Part shown: positions 17,294-25,763 of the stretch, piece after piece
Numbering within the stretch: position 1 is the first letter of the stretch
Layout: every line of letters starts with the position of its first letter
The notes under the pieces: generated by a model
What the model saw: only the letters and a program-made list of their open reading frames with translations
What the model was told of the DNA's origin: nothing
The model's database searches: none
NCBI GenBank assembly: GCA_012744475.1
Contig: JAAYBV010000031.1
Span: 98,607 to 162,606 of the forward strand
Source: Phycisphaerae bacterium
GTDB taxonomy: Bacteria; Planctomycetota; Phycisphaerae; Sedimentisphaerales; Anaerobacaceae
Length of the DNA: 64,000 nt
Direction of reading: 5' to 3'
Translations under genes and position numbers: made by a program

Positions 17294-19129
17294 ATGAAAC
17301 GAACAGACCTGACGTGGGCGGCGATCCTGGTATTGCTGATCGCCGCCACCGTGTACGAGATGCCGCAGATCATGGGTGCGTTGCGAGGTCTGCGGAACAT
17401 GTTCATCATCGACGCCAAGGGTCACGTCACGTGGGTCCTGCCCGACCGCCTCGTGGCGTTGGATCCCGAGGCGGGTGACATTCTTCGATACCACCTCAAC
17501 ACGCGTCTCTCAGAGGATGCGCCTGCGGAGCTTCGCCGACTGGTGCAGAAGTATCCCGAGAACCAGCATCTCCTGTCCCGGTTAGCCGAAGCGACAGTAT
17601 GGAGTGAGCCCAACCAGTCGGAGGAAACCCTGGCGATGGTGGATCGGCTCCGGATGATGGACCCGAACAACGCCTACTACCGGTATCTGCGAGGCTGGGT
17701 CCTCCTGACCACACCTCCTGGAGAGGAACATCCCGACGAAGCCTTGCAGGAATTCGCGTTGGGACACGATCTGCCTCGATTGACTCTGCCTTACGTCCAG
17801 TACAAACCACGCGTGGATCGCCTGGCCGAGGTGGCCCATCTGGGCCAATTCGATCGACCGATCATCCGGCCGTTCTATCGAGATATGCCTGTGGGCACTA
17901 CCACTCTATCCTATAGCGAGATTGTGCGTATCGCGTCGCTGCGCAGTCCGACCGACTCGACAGAACATGCCCTCGACCGTGCCTTTCAAGACGCCTATCG
18001 TCGCCAGATCGACTCGATGGCGCGCATCGCTGAGCGTGCCATGGCGAACGCCTGCGACGTGGATTCACTGCAGAGCGCCGCCGAACTGGCCAAGGACGTC
18101 GAAGAAACGAGGCTCCGGGAAGTGGATCTGACCGAAACCGAAGCCTGGCAGGCCCGCCTGAGACTGAGCCAGGCTATCGCCTGTGACTATGAACATCGGC
18201 CTTGGGACTCGGACGGCCGGCGAATCGAGAAGATTTTCCTGTCGGTGCTCTCATGGGCCATACTGATAGGCAGCTTCCTGCATACTCTCTACCATCGATG
18301 GCGCGGCACGTCACGCGTCTCGCTGGAGCCCAAAGCGTTCAGCGCCATCGGGGCGGGTCTGGCGATTCTGGTCTGTCTGTTGGCGTTCTTGACGTTCTAC
18401 CGAGCGCCGCAGAGTAGATTGTTCCTGCCGTCCTTGACGGATATGCTCTGGTTCATAGTCCTGCTCTTGTGGGTTTTCGGTGCGTGCGGTCTGGCGAGGG
18501 TCGCCGGCATGACTCATCCGCCTCAGCGGAGGCGGTGGGTGATCGGATTCGGGCTCCTTGTCATCAATGGCGCTGTCCTGCTGCTGATCGCCAACAGCCG
18601 GTTCCTCTGGACGCGGACGTTCGCGGGATGGTCCGAGCATGTCGACGTCTTCGTCGCGTGGCTGATCTTCTGCCTGCTGCTCTGGCTCGGGGCCGGCCGG
18701 CGGGCGCTGGTCTTCGGTCGGTACCATCGCATGTTCGCGGTTGGGGTGGTTGTATCATGGGTCGGATTCCTGTTGGCCTTTGATCTGGCCGGCGCAGCAT
18801 GGCGCTGTGAGAGCCGCGTCTACGCAGAACCGCTTTCGATCTGCGGCCCGCTTCCCGCTGCGACGGAAGAGACGTACAATCGCGTCATTCGCGATGCGCC
18901 GCCTCCGAGGTATCGAGGGAGCGACCCGAATGCGCTGCCCGAGTACGTCCGGTACATGACCCCGGCGGATTTCGAGGCCTTCCTGGCCAGACGGCGCGCC
19001 GAAGGGCGTCCTCTGAGCCGGTCGCAGATTGACGACCTGACGTACCGATTGGCCCGCGACCTGCGCCCGATCATCGAAAAGGAGAGTGAACTGCTGAACG
19101 CCGCAGCACCGTCGCCGCCCTCCTCGTAG
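17294..19129 (+). CDS. Polytopic membrane protein with N-terminal TPR-like region
   Basis: A 611-residue protein, function not recognised. Residues 5-22 form one membrane helix (LTWAAILVLLIAATVY). Residues about 60-300 are a helical, TPR-like region with LVQKYPENQHLLSRLAEA and MMDPNNAYYRYLRGWVL as repeat-like units, presumably outside the membrane. Residues about 320-510 hold six further hydrophobic segments (for example FLSVLSWAILIGSFLHTLY, AGLAILVCLLAFLTF and FVAWLIFCLLLWLG). The C-terminal 90 residues are charged and soluble. GGAGGCCAGG places the start at ATG 17294. It is not obviously linked to neighbours; a palindromic repeat precedes it and a convergent gene follows 70 bases on. Confidence 0.82.
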   Translation: MKRTDLTWAAILVLLIAATVYEMPQIMGALRGLRNMFIIDAKGHVTWVLPDRLVALDPEAGDILRYHLNTRLSEDAPAELRRLVQKYPENQHLLSRLAEATVWSEPNQSEETLAMVDRLRMMDPNNAYYRYLRGWVLLTTPPGEEHPDEALQEFALGHDLPRLTLPYVQYKPRVDRLAEVAHLGQFDRPIIRPFYRDMPVGTTTLSYSEIVRIASLRSPTDSTEHALDRAFQDAYRRQIDSMARIAERAMANACDVDSLQSAAELAKDVEETRLREVDLTETEAWQARLRLSQAIACDYEHRPWDSDGRRIEKIFLSVLSWAILIGSFLHTLYHRWRGTSRVSLEPKAFSAIGAGLAILVCLLAFLTFYRAPQSRLFLPSLTDMLWFIVLLLWVFGACGLARVAGMTHPPQRRRWVIGFGLLVINGAVLLLIANSRFLWTRTFAGWSEHVDVFVAWLIFCLLLWLGAGRRALVFGRYHRMFAVGVVVSWVGFLLAFDLAGAAWRCESRVYAEPLSICGPLPAATEETYNRVIRDAPPPRYRGSDPNALPEYVRYMTPADFEAFLARRRAEGRPLSRSQIDDLTYRLARDLRPIIEKESELLNAAAPSPPSS

Positions 19130-19199
19130 GACGCAATGATCTCGTCGTCGGACGTCCTCTGCTTCCCTGGGAATCGACGGCTTCGCAGTCCGGATCTGG

Positions 19200-19769
19200 T
19201 CACTTCTCGTCTTCATACGGGACGTCTTTCATTTCGGCTGCGAATTCGTCCGTCACGGGCTCGACGCCCGCCGCGACACCTGAAGGCGCCCCGGCGCCGC
19301 CGGCGGCCCGCTGCTTCGACCCGCCCGACCACCGCCAGTACGGCTCGTACGCCAGATCGTATGCCTTCTGGTGGTCCTGGCGGTCCTTGGATTCGAGCAG
19401 GGCAAACCACGCTTCGACCTGCTCGCCCGTGCACGTGGACAGGTACATCTTCTGGACCTCCGGAATGACGTGGAAGACCGGATGTCCCGACCCGCAGGAC
19501 CAGCGTCGGGTGAACGCCCGCCACTCAAACGTGCACGAGGACTTCTTCCAGTCGTGTTCGTGTCCCGGATGCGCCGCCAGATACCATTGGGAGCACTCGT
19601 TGGGCGTCTCGGTCACCCTTTCTATGCCCCAATACGTCTCGACGGTCTTGTTGAGCCGGCATCGAAGACACGTGTAGTGCCTGCGCGTGTACGGGGTCAG
19701 CAGGCACAGGACACCCAAAACTACGAGCACGCCGACGCCGATCAGGATTCGCCGCTTCCTTCGTCTCAT
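19200..19769 (-). CDS. Small membrane-anchored protein of unknown function
   Basis: A 189-residue protein with one N-terminal membrane helix (basic MRRRKRR then ILIGVGVLVVLGVLCLL) and a Cys-containing soluble part (YTCLRCRL, PNECSQW, SSCTFEW, WSCGSGH), which could form disulfides outside the cell or bind metal. A Gly/Ala-rich linker precedes the acidic C-terminus. I do not recognise a family. ATG 19769 is preferred; a GTG six codons upstream (19787) is also possible since GGAGG lies between the two. It is convergent with the membrane protein on the other strand. Confidence 0.7.
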   Translation of the reverse strand: MRRRKRRILIGVGVLVVLGVLCLLTPYTRRHYTCLRCRLNKTVETYWGIERVTETPNECSQWYLAAHPGHEHDWKKSSCTFEWRAFTRRWSCGSGHPVFHVIPEVQKMYLSTCTGEQVEAWFALLESKDRQDHQKAYDLAYEPYWRWSGGSKQRAAGGAGAPSGVAAGVEPVTDEFAAEMKDVPYEDEK

Positions 19770-20010
19770 GTCCGCCAGGTCCTCCACACGCTCTGGTGTC
19801 CGCTTTACCGCCGTTTCGCGAAAGACATCTCACCCATATCATAACTGCGGCAACAAGGCGGATCAAGCCCAATCGCGTGCGTCTGACTCCTGATGCCGGC
19901 GAGGAGTCTCGGGACAAGGCCCGTTTCAGACGCCCAGAGCGGAATCCCGAGCCATCCACGAGCGGAAGCGGTTCCCAGGCAATCCGATGCCATCGGCCGG
20001 CTTAGCCCGA

Positions 20011-21543
20011 TCACTCGGCCAGGAGATAGGCCACCGCATTGCGGAAGACTTTGAGCCCTTCGGGCGTGAGGTTCAGCTCGCCCTGCGTGGTGGTCATCTG
20101 CATCCACGTGACGGGATCGGTGTACTGAATCTCCTGTGTGCCGGCCGACAACAACATGCGCTTGCCGCCCGCATACTGGCCTGCGCCTTCGTAGAACTCC
20201 ACTCCCGCGTCCCATTCGGCGATCCACCCCATGTCCAGTGACACCGGCCTGGCGATCAGGCGTCCATTGCCCATCCAGGTGCCTCCAATGAAAGAGGTGA
20301 TTCCTGAGCCCACACTCGGATCGATCATTTCGACGATGGCGATGGAATCCTCCCAGCTGTAGGGATCGAGCGAGATCATTTCCACGTTGCTGAAGATCGG
20401 ATGCCACGGCCTGACCGCTTCGAGGTAGACCTCCGTCGTATCGTTGCTCGTCGCCTCGGTATTGACCCATTCCCATCGAATGTTGCGCGCAAAGTAAGGG
20501 TTCAGCAGCAGCATTGGCGTCGTCAGCGAGTTCCATTGTGTCGGCTCGTCGCCATCGTCGTAGTATTCGCTCCAGCAGATGCGGCTGATGACAATCAGGT
20601 CGGCCGCGTTCAACTCGGCGATCTTCTCTGCACTCAGGCTGAGCCAGTAGTCCGGCCGGACGTCCACGGAATGCCCATCAGCAAGGAGCTGCGTCTCCAA
20701 CGCATGGTCATCTCGCAGGCCATCGAGATTCCAGTCGATGCCTTGCGTGACCAGGATGATGTTGGCGCCACCGAGCAGATAACGGATGGCGTTGTGCAGC
20801 ATCTGCCGGCCCTCGGGCGTCAGGTTGAATTCGGCCCGGCGGGAATCGTCCACGCGCTGTGTGCCCGCGCAGAAGAGCATGCGTTTGCCTGCGGCGAACT
20901 GGCCGGCGCCGTCGTAGAACTCCACGCCGGTATCCCACTCGGCGATCCAGCCCAGTTCCGCCCCCAACGTCTTGGCGATCAGGTGGCCGTTGCCCATGTC
21001 CATCGTGCCGATGAACGAGGTCAACCTGGTGCCGATGGTCGGGTCGACAACCTCGACGATGTTGGCGGGACCGCCTCGATGGAGGGGCATCAGTTCGACA
21101 TCGCGAAAGATGGGATGATCCGGGTCCAGCGCCTCGACGTGGGTGCAGGCGGTGTCGCTGGGGACCGTCTCGGAACGGACCCAGTTCCAGCGAGTGTCGC
21201 GAGCGAAATAGGGGCTCATCAGCAGCACCGGAGTCGTCACCGAATTCCATTGTGTCGGCTCGTAGCCATCGCTGTAGAGGGCGCTGTCGGTCAGGCGGCT
21301 GACGATGACCAGGTCGGCCGCATTCAACTCCGCGATGCGCTGCGAATCCAGGTCCTCCCACAAGTTGCGGCGGATGTCCACGGAATGCCCTTCCGCCACC
21401 AGCCAGTCGATCAACCCCTGGTCGTCGGCCACGCCGTCCAGGTCTCGGTCGATGTTCTCCGAGACCACGATGACGTCGGCCGCCGGCACGACCGACCCCT
21501 GCCACAGAATCAGGACGCTCAGTATCAATGCGCATCTCTTCAT
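20011..21543 (-). CDS. Secreted protein with two tandem ~235-residue domains
   Basis: A 510-residue exported protein (signal peptide MKRCALILSVLILWQGSVVPAA). It consists of two copies of the same domain, about residues 22-265 and 270-510, matching in blocks such as DxDGxxDD, GHSVD, IAELNAADLxVISR, EPTQWNS, PYFAR, GWIAEWD, GVEFYxGAGQ, AGKRMLxxAGTQ and LNLTPEG. The pattern of alternating strands and helices recalls the ThuA/class I glutamine amidotransferase-like fold, but no catalytic Cys is apparent, so this is a guess. AAAGGAGAGGAACC gives a strong start at 21543. It is the last gene of the minus-strand run behind an ECF sigma factor, 110 bases after the preceding gene. Confidence 0.83.
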   Translation of the reverse strand: MKRCALILSVLILWQGSVVPAADVIVVSENIDRDLDGVADDQGLIDWLVAEGHSVDIRRNLWEDLDSQRIAELNAADLVIVSRLTDSALYSDGYEPTQWNSVTTPVLLMSPYFARDTRWNWVRSETVPSDTACTHVEALDPDHPIFRDVELMPLHRGGPANIVEVVDPTIGTRLTSFIGTMDMGNGHLIAKTLGAELGWIAEWDTGVEFYDGAGQFAAGKRMLFCAGTQRVDDSRRAEFNLTPEGRQMLHNAIRYLLGGANIILVTQGIDWNLDGLRDDHALETQLLADGHSVDVRPDYWLSLSAEKIAELNAADLIVISRICWSEYYDDGDEPTQWNSLTTPMLLLNPYFARNIRWEWVNTEATSNDTTEVYLEAVRPWHPIFSNVEMISLDPYSWEDSIAIVEMIDPSVGSGITSFIGGTWMGNGRLIARPVSLDMGWIAEWDAGVEFYEGAGQYAGGKRMLLSAGTQEIQYTDPVTWMQMTTTQGELNLTPEGLKVFRNAVAYLLAE

Positions 21544-21654
21544 GGTTCCTCTCCTTTCTGTAGGATTCACCGGTTCGTCAGGCTGAAAGAACGGCAGGAG
21601 AAACACTCCGCAGCGGTCGCCCATGACGCGGATGAAATCATCAGCCTGGCGTTC

Positions 21655-23040
21655 CTACCGGGATGTCTGGCTCTGATCGATCTTCTCGAAGACCATCGGC
21701 GCGCCGCCCTCATCATGCCAACTGCCCTGGGGGTAGATTTGTCCGCGGTCGAGGACCAGACGGCCTTCGCCGTCGATCTCTCCCCGGTACATTTCCCGCA
21801 TCCCAGTTTCGATGAATATGTACCTGGTCGCCAGTGTCCACGGCGCCGCGACCTTGGTCATGGGTGCGTCGCGATCCGACCACTTCCTCATGAGCAGTTC
21901 AGTCTTGCTCTCCGGGCGGATCTCAACCTTCTGAATCTCACCCGGTGTCACCGCCCGCCACGGCCCCAGAAAGATCGCTTCCGGTATGGGGTCCACCAGC
22001 ACGGAGTTCACATCCACGAGTCCATCAATCTTCAAACGCTCGGCGATGCGCCGGATTTCGTTGGCAACACGCTGGGCCTGACCGACACCGGCCCGGTCAT
22101 ACTCGATGCGGAATGTCAACGGGACGTTCTTCGGCATCGTGAGGCGCCACAGGATGTGCTGAGCGAGGTCATCGGGCTCGACCCGTCCCGTCACGAGGGT
22201 CTTCTTATCGAGCCCGTCCGGACGCCTCACAGGCGCCGGATAGAAGGTCCGGATCTGACCGTCCCTCACAAAGAAGGACGCCTCCCCCGTCCCCCTCCAC
22301 GTGATCGCGTCGATATGAAGCTCAACCTCCATCTGCGCGTTCGTCTCCATGGCCAGCGCCATGATCTTGCGACGCAGGTCTTCCGCGACACTCCGATTGG
22401 GGGGATCATAGTACAGGTCAAATCGCATGGGCCTCCGCCGCCTGTCCGTCAACTGCTTGCGAATGTAGGTCAACGTCTCCTCCCCCGTCAGCACGCCAAG
22501 CGAATCCCAGCGACAATTGGCCCAGTATTCGGAAAAACCCTTGAGAGTATCGAGCGCATGCACACCCTGATCGAGCACGACCAGGTGCAGCCACGTGCTG
22601 AGATCGTCCACTTCTCGGGTCTCGAACGCATAACGGGGCATGATGCCCATGACCTCTCGCAGGCCCGCCAGCGCGATCGCGCGTTTCGATTCCAGTTCAG
22701 CGGCGGCCAAAACCATCTCCTGCCTCAATTCCTCCGGCCCCGCCAGTTGTGTCAACCTCGTCTCGAGCTGCTCGATCTGGCGGTCCAGCAGTTTGATCCT
22801 CGCGTAGGCCTCCGATACAGCCCGTGTGATCGCCCACATATCCTCCGGGCAGCCTTGGGCATAGCGCGAATGGTAGCTCTCCATCGCGGCCCGAATCAAC
22901 TCGCCGAGTTCCGGGTCGTCCACACTTCGAACCCGCGTCAGCATATCCGACGTCGGCTCGCCCCCCACGGCCATCAATGCCGGCAGTAGCAGGACACTCA
23001 CACACAAAACTCGTATCATTCTGCTATCTCGTCCTCGCAT
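21655..23040 (-). CDS. Secreted protein of unknown function in sigma-factor cluster
   Basis: A 461-residue protein with an N-terminal signal (MIRVLCVSVLLLPALMAVGG). It has a helical coiled-coil-like stretch at about residues 80-130 (LLDRQIEQLETRLTQLAG) and then a mixed alpha/beta region. No family is recognised. The ATG at 23040 has GGGAG 8 bases upstream and lies 3 bases after the stop of the preceding anti-sigma-like gene, so the two are surely co-translated; an internal ATG at 23019 would leave only the hydrophobic core. Gene order sigma - anti-sigma - secreted protein suggests that it is a target or part of the same envelope response. Confidence 0.8.
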   Translation of the reverse strand: MRGRDSRMIRVLCVSVLLLPALMAVGGEPTSDMLTRVRSVDDPELGELIRAAMESYHSRYAQGCPEDMWAITRAVSEAYARIKLLDRQIEQLETRLTQLAGPEELRQEMVLAAAELESKRAIALAGLREVMGIMPRYAFETREVDDLSTWLHLVVLDQGVHALDTLKGFSEYWANCRWDSLGVLTGEETLTYIRKQLTDRRRRPMRFDLYYDPPNRSVAEDLRRKIMALAMETNAQMEVELHIDAITWRGTGEASFFVRDGQIRTFYPAPVRRPDGLDKKTLVTGRVEPDDLAQHILWRLTMPKNVPLTFRIEYDRAGVGQAQRVANEIRRIAERLKIDGLVDVNSVLVDPIPEAIFLGPWRAVTPGEIQKVEIRPESKTELLMRKWSDRDAPMTKVAAPWTLATRYIFIETGMREMYRGEIDGEGRLVLDRGQIYPQGSWHDEGGAPMVFEKIDQSQTSR

Positions 23041-23043
23041 GAT

Positions 23044-23619
23044 TCAGTCTCCCAGAGATTGCGCCAGGATCGTCTGCACACCGGCGCGCTGCCGTTCCGA
23101 GGGCGTCGAAGCCGTCGCATCGGCTCTCGCGTCCTCCCCTTTCCGTGGCGAATCCGGAAGTGCTGCCACGGCGTCCAGCAGATTCCTGGATCGCTGAGCA
23201 ACCGCCGGTTCCGCATCGCCAACTCCCCCCACATCGTCGGGTGGCATCAGTCGCCCGGCGCGGTCGTACGCCAGGGCCACTCGATCCTCCATACCCAACT
23301 GCTCGAAGAGCCGGGCTGCCTTCAGCCACGTCACTAATTCAGCCGGCACCGAGACCGACCCGCCTTCAATCACCACACCCGGCCCACTTGCGGGCAACGG
23401 GCCACGCGACGTCACTGAAGAGCGGCCGAGAAGGAACGATGCGACCGCAATGAAGACGGCCGCGGCGCTGAGGGCAGCGAGACGCCATCGACTGTGACTC
23501 TGCCGGACGCGGGCCAGCGCCGCCGTGGATTCGAGAAGCACTCTCGCGCGGAACGCCTGGCCGGGTGGACTGCCCGAAAAGGCTCGTTCGAGAAGATCGT
23601 CGATGTCGTGGTTTTCCAT
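23044..23619 (-). CDS. Likely anti-sigma factor, single-pass membrane protein
   Basis: A 191-residue protein starting 14 bases after the ECF sigma stop. An N-terminal cytoplasmic part of about 45 residues (HDIDDLLERAFSG) is followed by one membrane helix (LAALSAAAVFIAVASFLLG) and an Ala-rich exterior part. No HxxxCxxC zinc motif is present, so it is not a ZAS-type anti-sigma. The role is inferred from gene order and topology: it would hold the sigma factor at the membrane until a signal arrives. Confidence 0.7.
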   Translation of the reverse strand: MENHDIDDLLERAFSGSPPGQAFRARVLLESTAALARVRQSHSRWRLAALSAAAVFIAVASFLLGRSSVTSRGPLPASGPGVVIEGGSVSVPAELVTWLKAARLFEQLGMEDRVALAYDRAGRLMPPDDVGGVGDAEPAVAQRSRNLLDAVAALPDSPRKGEDARADATASTPSERQRAGVQTILAQSLGD

Positions 23620-23633
23620 GTTGCGACCCCCTG

Positions 23634-24173
23634 CTACCTTTCGTCCTGCATCGATTCATAAATCGGGGCGAATCGGTCCCTCGCCCTCCGCAGCAGGGAC
23701 TCGATCGCCTCGATACTTCGGCCGTGGGCCTCGGCCATTTCCTTCAGAGTCAGCCGCTCGAGATACTTCTCTTCGAGAACGCGGCGGTACTCGAACGGCA
23801 GTCGGGCCAGGACTTCGTGAACCACCATCTGCGGCTCGGCGCGTCCATCCGACCCGTCCTCCTCCTGCCGTGGCAATGCCTCCCGGACACGGCGACGCCG
23901 TTCCCTGGCGACGAGGGCCAAGTGGCGATTCTGGGCGATTCCATAGAGCCAGGCGCGAAAGCTCGCCTGGTCCGGCCGGAAACGGCGGATACGCCGGGCC
24001 GCGACGACGAACACCTGTTGGGAGACCTCTTCCGCCTGGTCCCGTCGGCCGCCCGTCAGCGTCAGGCAGAACCGGTACACCGCATCGAAATGCCAGTCAA
24101 AGAGCTGCCGCCACGCCTGCTGACTGCCATGGCAGGCGCCGTCAATGACAAGTCTCTCGGCGTCCCCATCCAC
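23634..24173 (-). CDS. ECF-type RNA polymerase sigma factor
   Basis: A 179-residue sigma-70 of the ECF group. Region 2 (about residues 20-85) has FDAVYRFCLTLTGGR, DQAEEVSQQVFVVAAR and SFRAWLYGIAQN. Region 4 (about 115-170) has LPFEYRRVLEEKYLERLTLKEMAEAHGRSIEAIESLLRRARD, the usual helix-turn-helix. Between them a charged linker (REALPRQEEDGSD) is seen. The start is a GTG at 24173 with GGGAG upstream. It heads a run of four minus-strand genes with a probable membrane anti-sigma next. The upstream region (24174-24400) is the likely autoregulated promoter area but no clear motif is seen. Confidence 0.93.
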   Translation of the reverse strand: MDGDAERLVIDGACHGSQQAWRQLFDWHFDAVYRFCLTLTGGRRDQAEEVSQQVFVVAARRIRRFRPDQASFRAWLYGIAQNRHLALVARERRRRVREALPRQEEDGSDGRAEPQMVVHEVLARLPFEYRRVLEEKYLERLTLKEMAEAHGRSIEAIESLLRRARDRFAPIYESMQDER

Positions 24174-24554
24174 TCATCGGCTCCCAAGTTCAAGGCCACG
24201 GCCCTCCATGCCGTTTCCGCACTCTATTCTCATCTGACGCACCAAATCCGTCGCGATTTGCATAGAATACCCGCAGATTCTCCTTCGGTCTCGTGATATG
24301 TGAACGCAAGGCCGGACCGTCAGCGGTCCCCAGTCTCCCTCCTCGGGAGGGCGGGCCGACTCGGTGCCCCGCCCCAAGCGCGCACTGGAAAAAGAAAGGC
24401 GGCCAAGGGGGTGGGAATGAAAACGCTCCCCAATAGAGACGCGCGCGCCCCTTGGCCATTTTGATAGCGTGTGACGGGGACGCAATGTGGACGCAAAAAT
24501 CCGCAAGAATCGAAAATTTCTTTCCGGATTGTCACGGCCCACCTGGCGCGGGCG
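24174..24554. other. Gap at the left edge of the accessory island
   Basis: It contains the 58-bp repeat at 24401-24458. The rest has no believable gene; short frames have skewed composition and no ribosome sites. Confidence 0.55.
24401..24458. repeat. 58-bp direct repeat bounding the island, left copy
   Basis: Identical over 58 bases to 31629-31686. The element starts GGCCAAGGGG and ends CCCCTTGGCCA, so its ends form a 10-bp inverted repeat, with a smaller internal GGG/CCC pairing around AATGAAAACGCT. Flanking bases differ. The two copies bracket all the HNH, methyltransferase, HerA and NurA genes. Confidence 0.9.
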
Positions 24555-25343
24555 TCAGGCCGCCGTCGTCCGATGTCGCGACAGCGTCCCGGACGCCCTG
24601 CTGCACAGCGTGATCCGCCCGGCCAGCGAGACGATCCGTTTGGCCGTCTCGCGCAGCTCGGGGAAGTTCAGGTACGCGAACTCGCCTTGAAGCTCCATCG
24701 CCTTGCGGTCCCGCGCCTTGGCCGCCGCCACCGGGTCGTCGAACTCGCCGATGTGAATCGTATGGCCGTGGAAGCCGATCGCGGCCTGGTACTTGCGGTC
24801 GCGCTTGTGGTACATCACGCCCACATACTGCGACGTGCCGCCGCGCGGCCGGCTGTTGTAGCTGTTCTGCGCCTTCGTGCAGATCCGCAGATTGCTCTTG
24901 CGGTTGTTCAGCCCGTTGCCGTCGATGTGATCGACCACCATGTCGTCCGGGGCGTTCATGATGACCCGGTGCATCACGATGTGCCTGCCCTTCTCCCGTC
25001 GGTACGCGTATTCGACCTTGCCGCTGCGTACCAGCGTCCATTTGTGCTTGCTCAGCTCCGCGAAGTCGTCGGCGTCCACGATCGCGTACCTGCCGCGCGT
25101 CAGGGGGATGTAGCGGACGTCGTCGCTGGCCGGTTCCGGCGGCGCTTCCCGCCGGCCCTTGGGCCACCGCCGCGGCCGATAATTCCGGCAGACCCCGCCC
25201 GCGCAGACCTCCGTCATCACCCCCGGCGACGCCACGTGGTTGAAACACAGCCACAGACCCGGAAACCGCGTCAGAATCACCCGCAGCCACCGGCTCGTCG
25301 GCTTCGTCGCATACACGCAATTCGCACAACACCGCTTGTCCAT
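24555..25343 (-). CDS. HNH endonuclease with AP2-type DNA-binding domain
   Basis: A 262-residue protein of homing-endonuclease type. Residues 1-55 carry a Cys cluster (CCANC, LWLCF, CAGGVCRN) that may bind zinc. Residues about 78-160 include the HNH_3-type core: HRVIMNAP, VVDHIDGNGLNNRKSNLRIC. Residues about 170-228 are AP2/ERF-like (SQYVGVMYHKRDRKYQA, then AAIGFHGHTIHIGEF, ending AYLNFP), the usual DNA-binding partner of phage and intron HNH proteins. GGAGGTTACG before ATG 25343 fixes the start; longer in-frame extension runs through a heptamer repeat array and is rejected. It is probably a mobile, possibly selfish, nuclease. Confidence 0.9.
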   Translation of the reverse strand: MDKRCCANCVYATKPTSRWLRVILTRFPGLWLCFNHVASPGVMTEVCAGGVCRNYRPRRWPKGRREAPPEPASDDVRYIPLTRGRYAIVDADDFAELSKHKWTLVRSGKVEYAYRREKGRHIVMHRVIMNAPDDMVVDHIDGNGLNNRKSNLRICTKAQNSYNSRPRGGTSQYVGVMYHKRDRKYQAAIGFHGHTIHIGEFDDPVAAAKARDRKAMELQGEFAYLNFPELRETAKRIVSLAGRITLCSRASGTLSRHRTTAA

Positions 25344-25356
25344 CGTAACCTCCGCA

Positions 25357-25475
25357 ATTCGTGTCTCGTCGCTCGTATCTCGTATCTCGCCGCTCGCGAT
25401 CCGCACCCCGCGCCTCGCCAACCTCCAACCGACAACTGATAACTGGCAACTGACAACTGACAACTGACAACCGTG
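25357..25475. repeat. Heptamer-phased tandem array
   Basis: Seventeen consecutive 7-base units in perfect phase from 25357 to 25475. The left part uses units such as TCTCGTA, TCTCGCC and GCTCGCG; the right part changes gradually to AACTGAT, AACTGGC and three identical AACTGAC. It lies between the HNH-AP2 gene (minus) and the second HNH gene (plus). Similar arrays occur at 26666, 31913, 32088, 37603, 37710, 60156 and 60274. Confidence 0.85.
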
Positions 25476-25763
25476 TTTCTGTCTATACTGAACAAAGCAC
25501 AGCCTCCCGTCAACCAAAAAATCTGCCCTTCCGCCGGAATTCTTTTGCCTCCCACCGGCCGCCTGCCCACCGGGACCTTGCTCCCCGTGCGAACGTGAAG
25601 TATCATGGCCCGGAGTAGCGCATAACGCATCGGCGTGGTGCCCACGAGGCACGAGGACGGAGCAGTTGCCAGCGGATGGTCAGAGTGGTTGATATCTTTG
25701 CAGGTCCGGGAGGGTTGGGTGAGGGATTCTCGGCGTCTCAAATCCCAGCGAAAGGGATCCTCT
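25476..25763. other. Gap between the two HNH genes
   Basis: No gene is supported here. It holds the divergent promoter area: an AT-rich patch at about 25470-25525 (GTTTCTGTCTATACTGAACAAAGC) and the Shine-Dalgarno-like AAAGGG before 25764. Confidence 0.5.

Noticed and set aside
20401..22989. Long plus-strand open frame (about 860 codons)
   Set aside because: Antisense shadow of two minus-strand genes that have signal peptides, tandem domains and good ribosome sites; high G+C keeps the opposite frame open.
25357..25475. CRISPR array
   Set aside because: The repeat is a continuous 7-base phase without spacers, and no cas genes are present.
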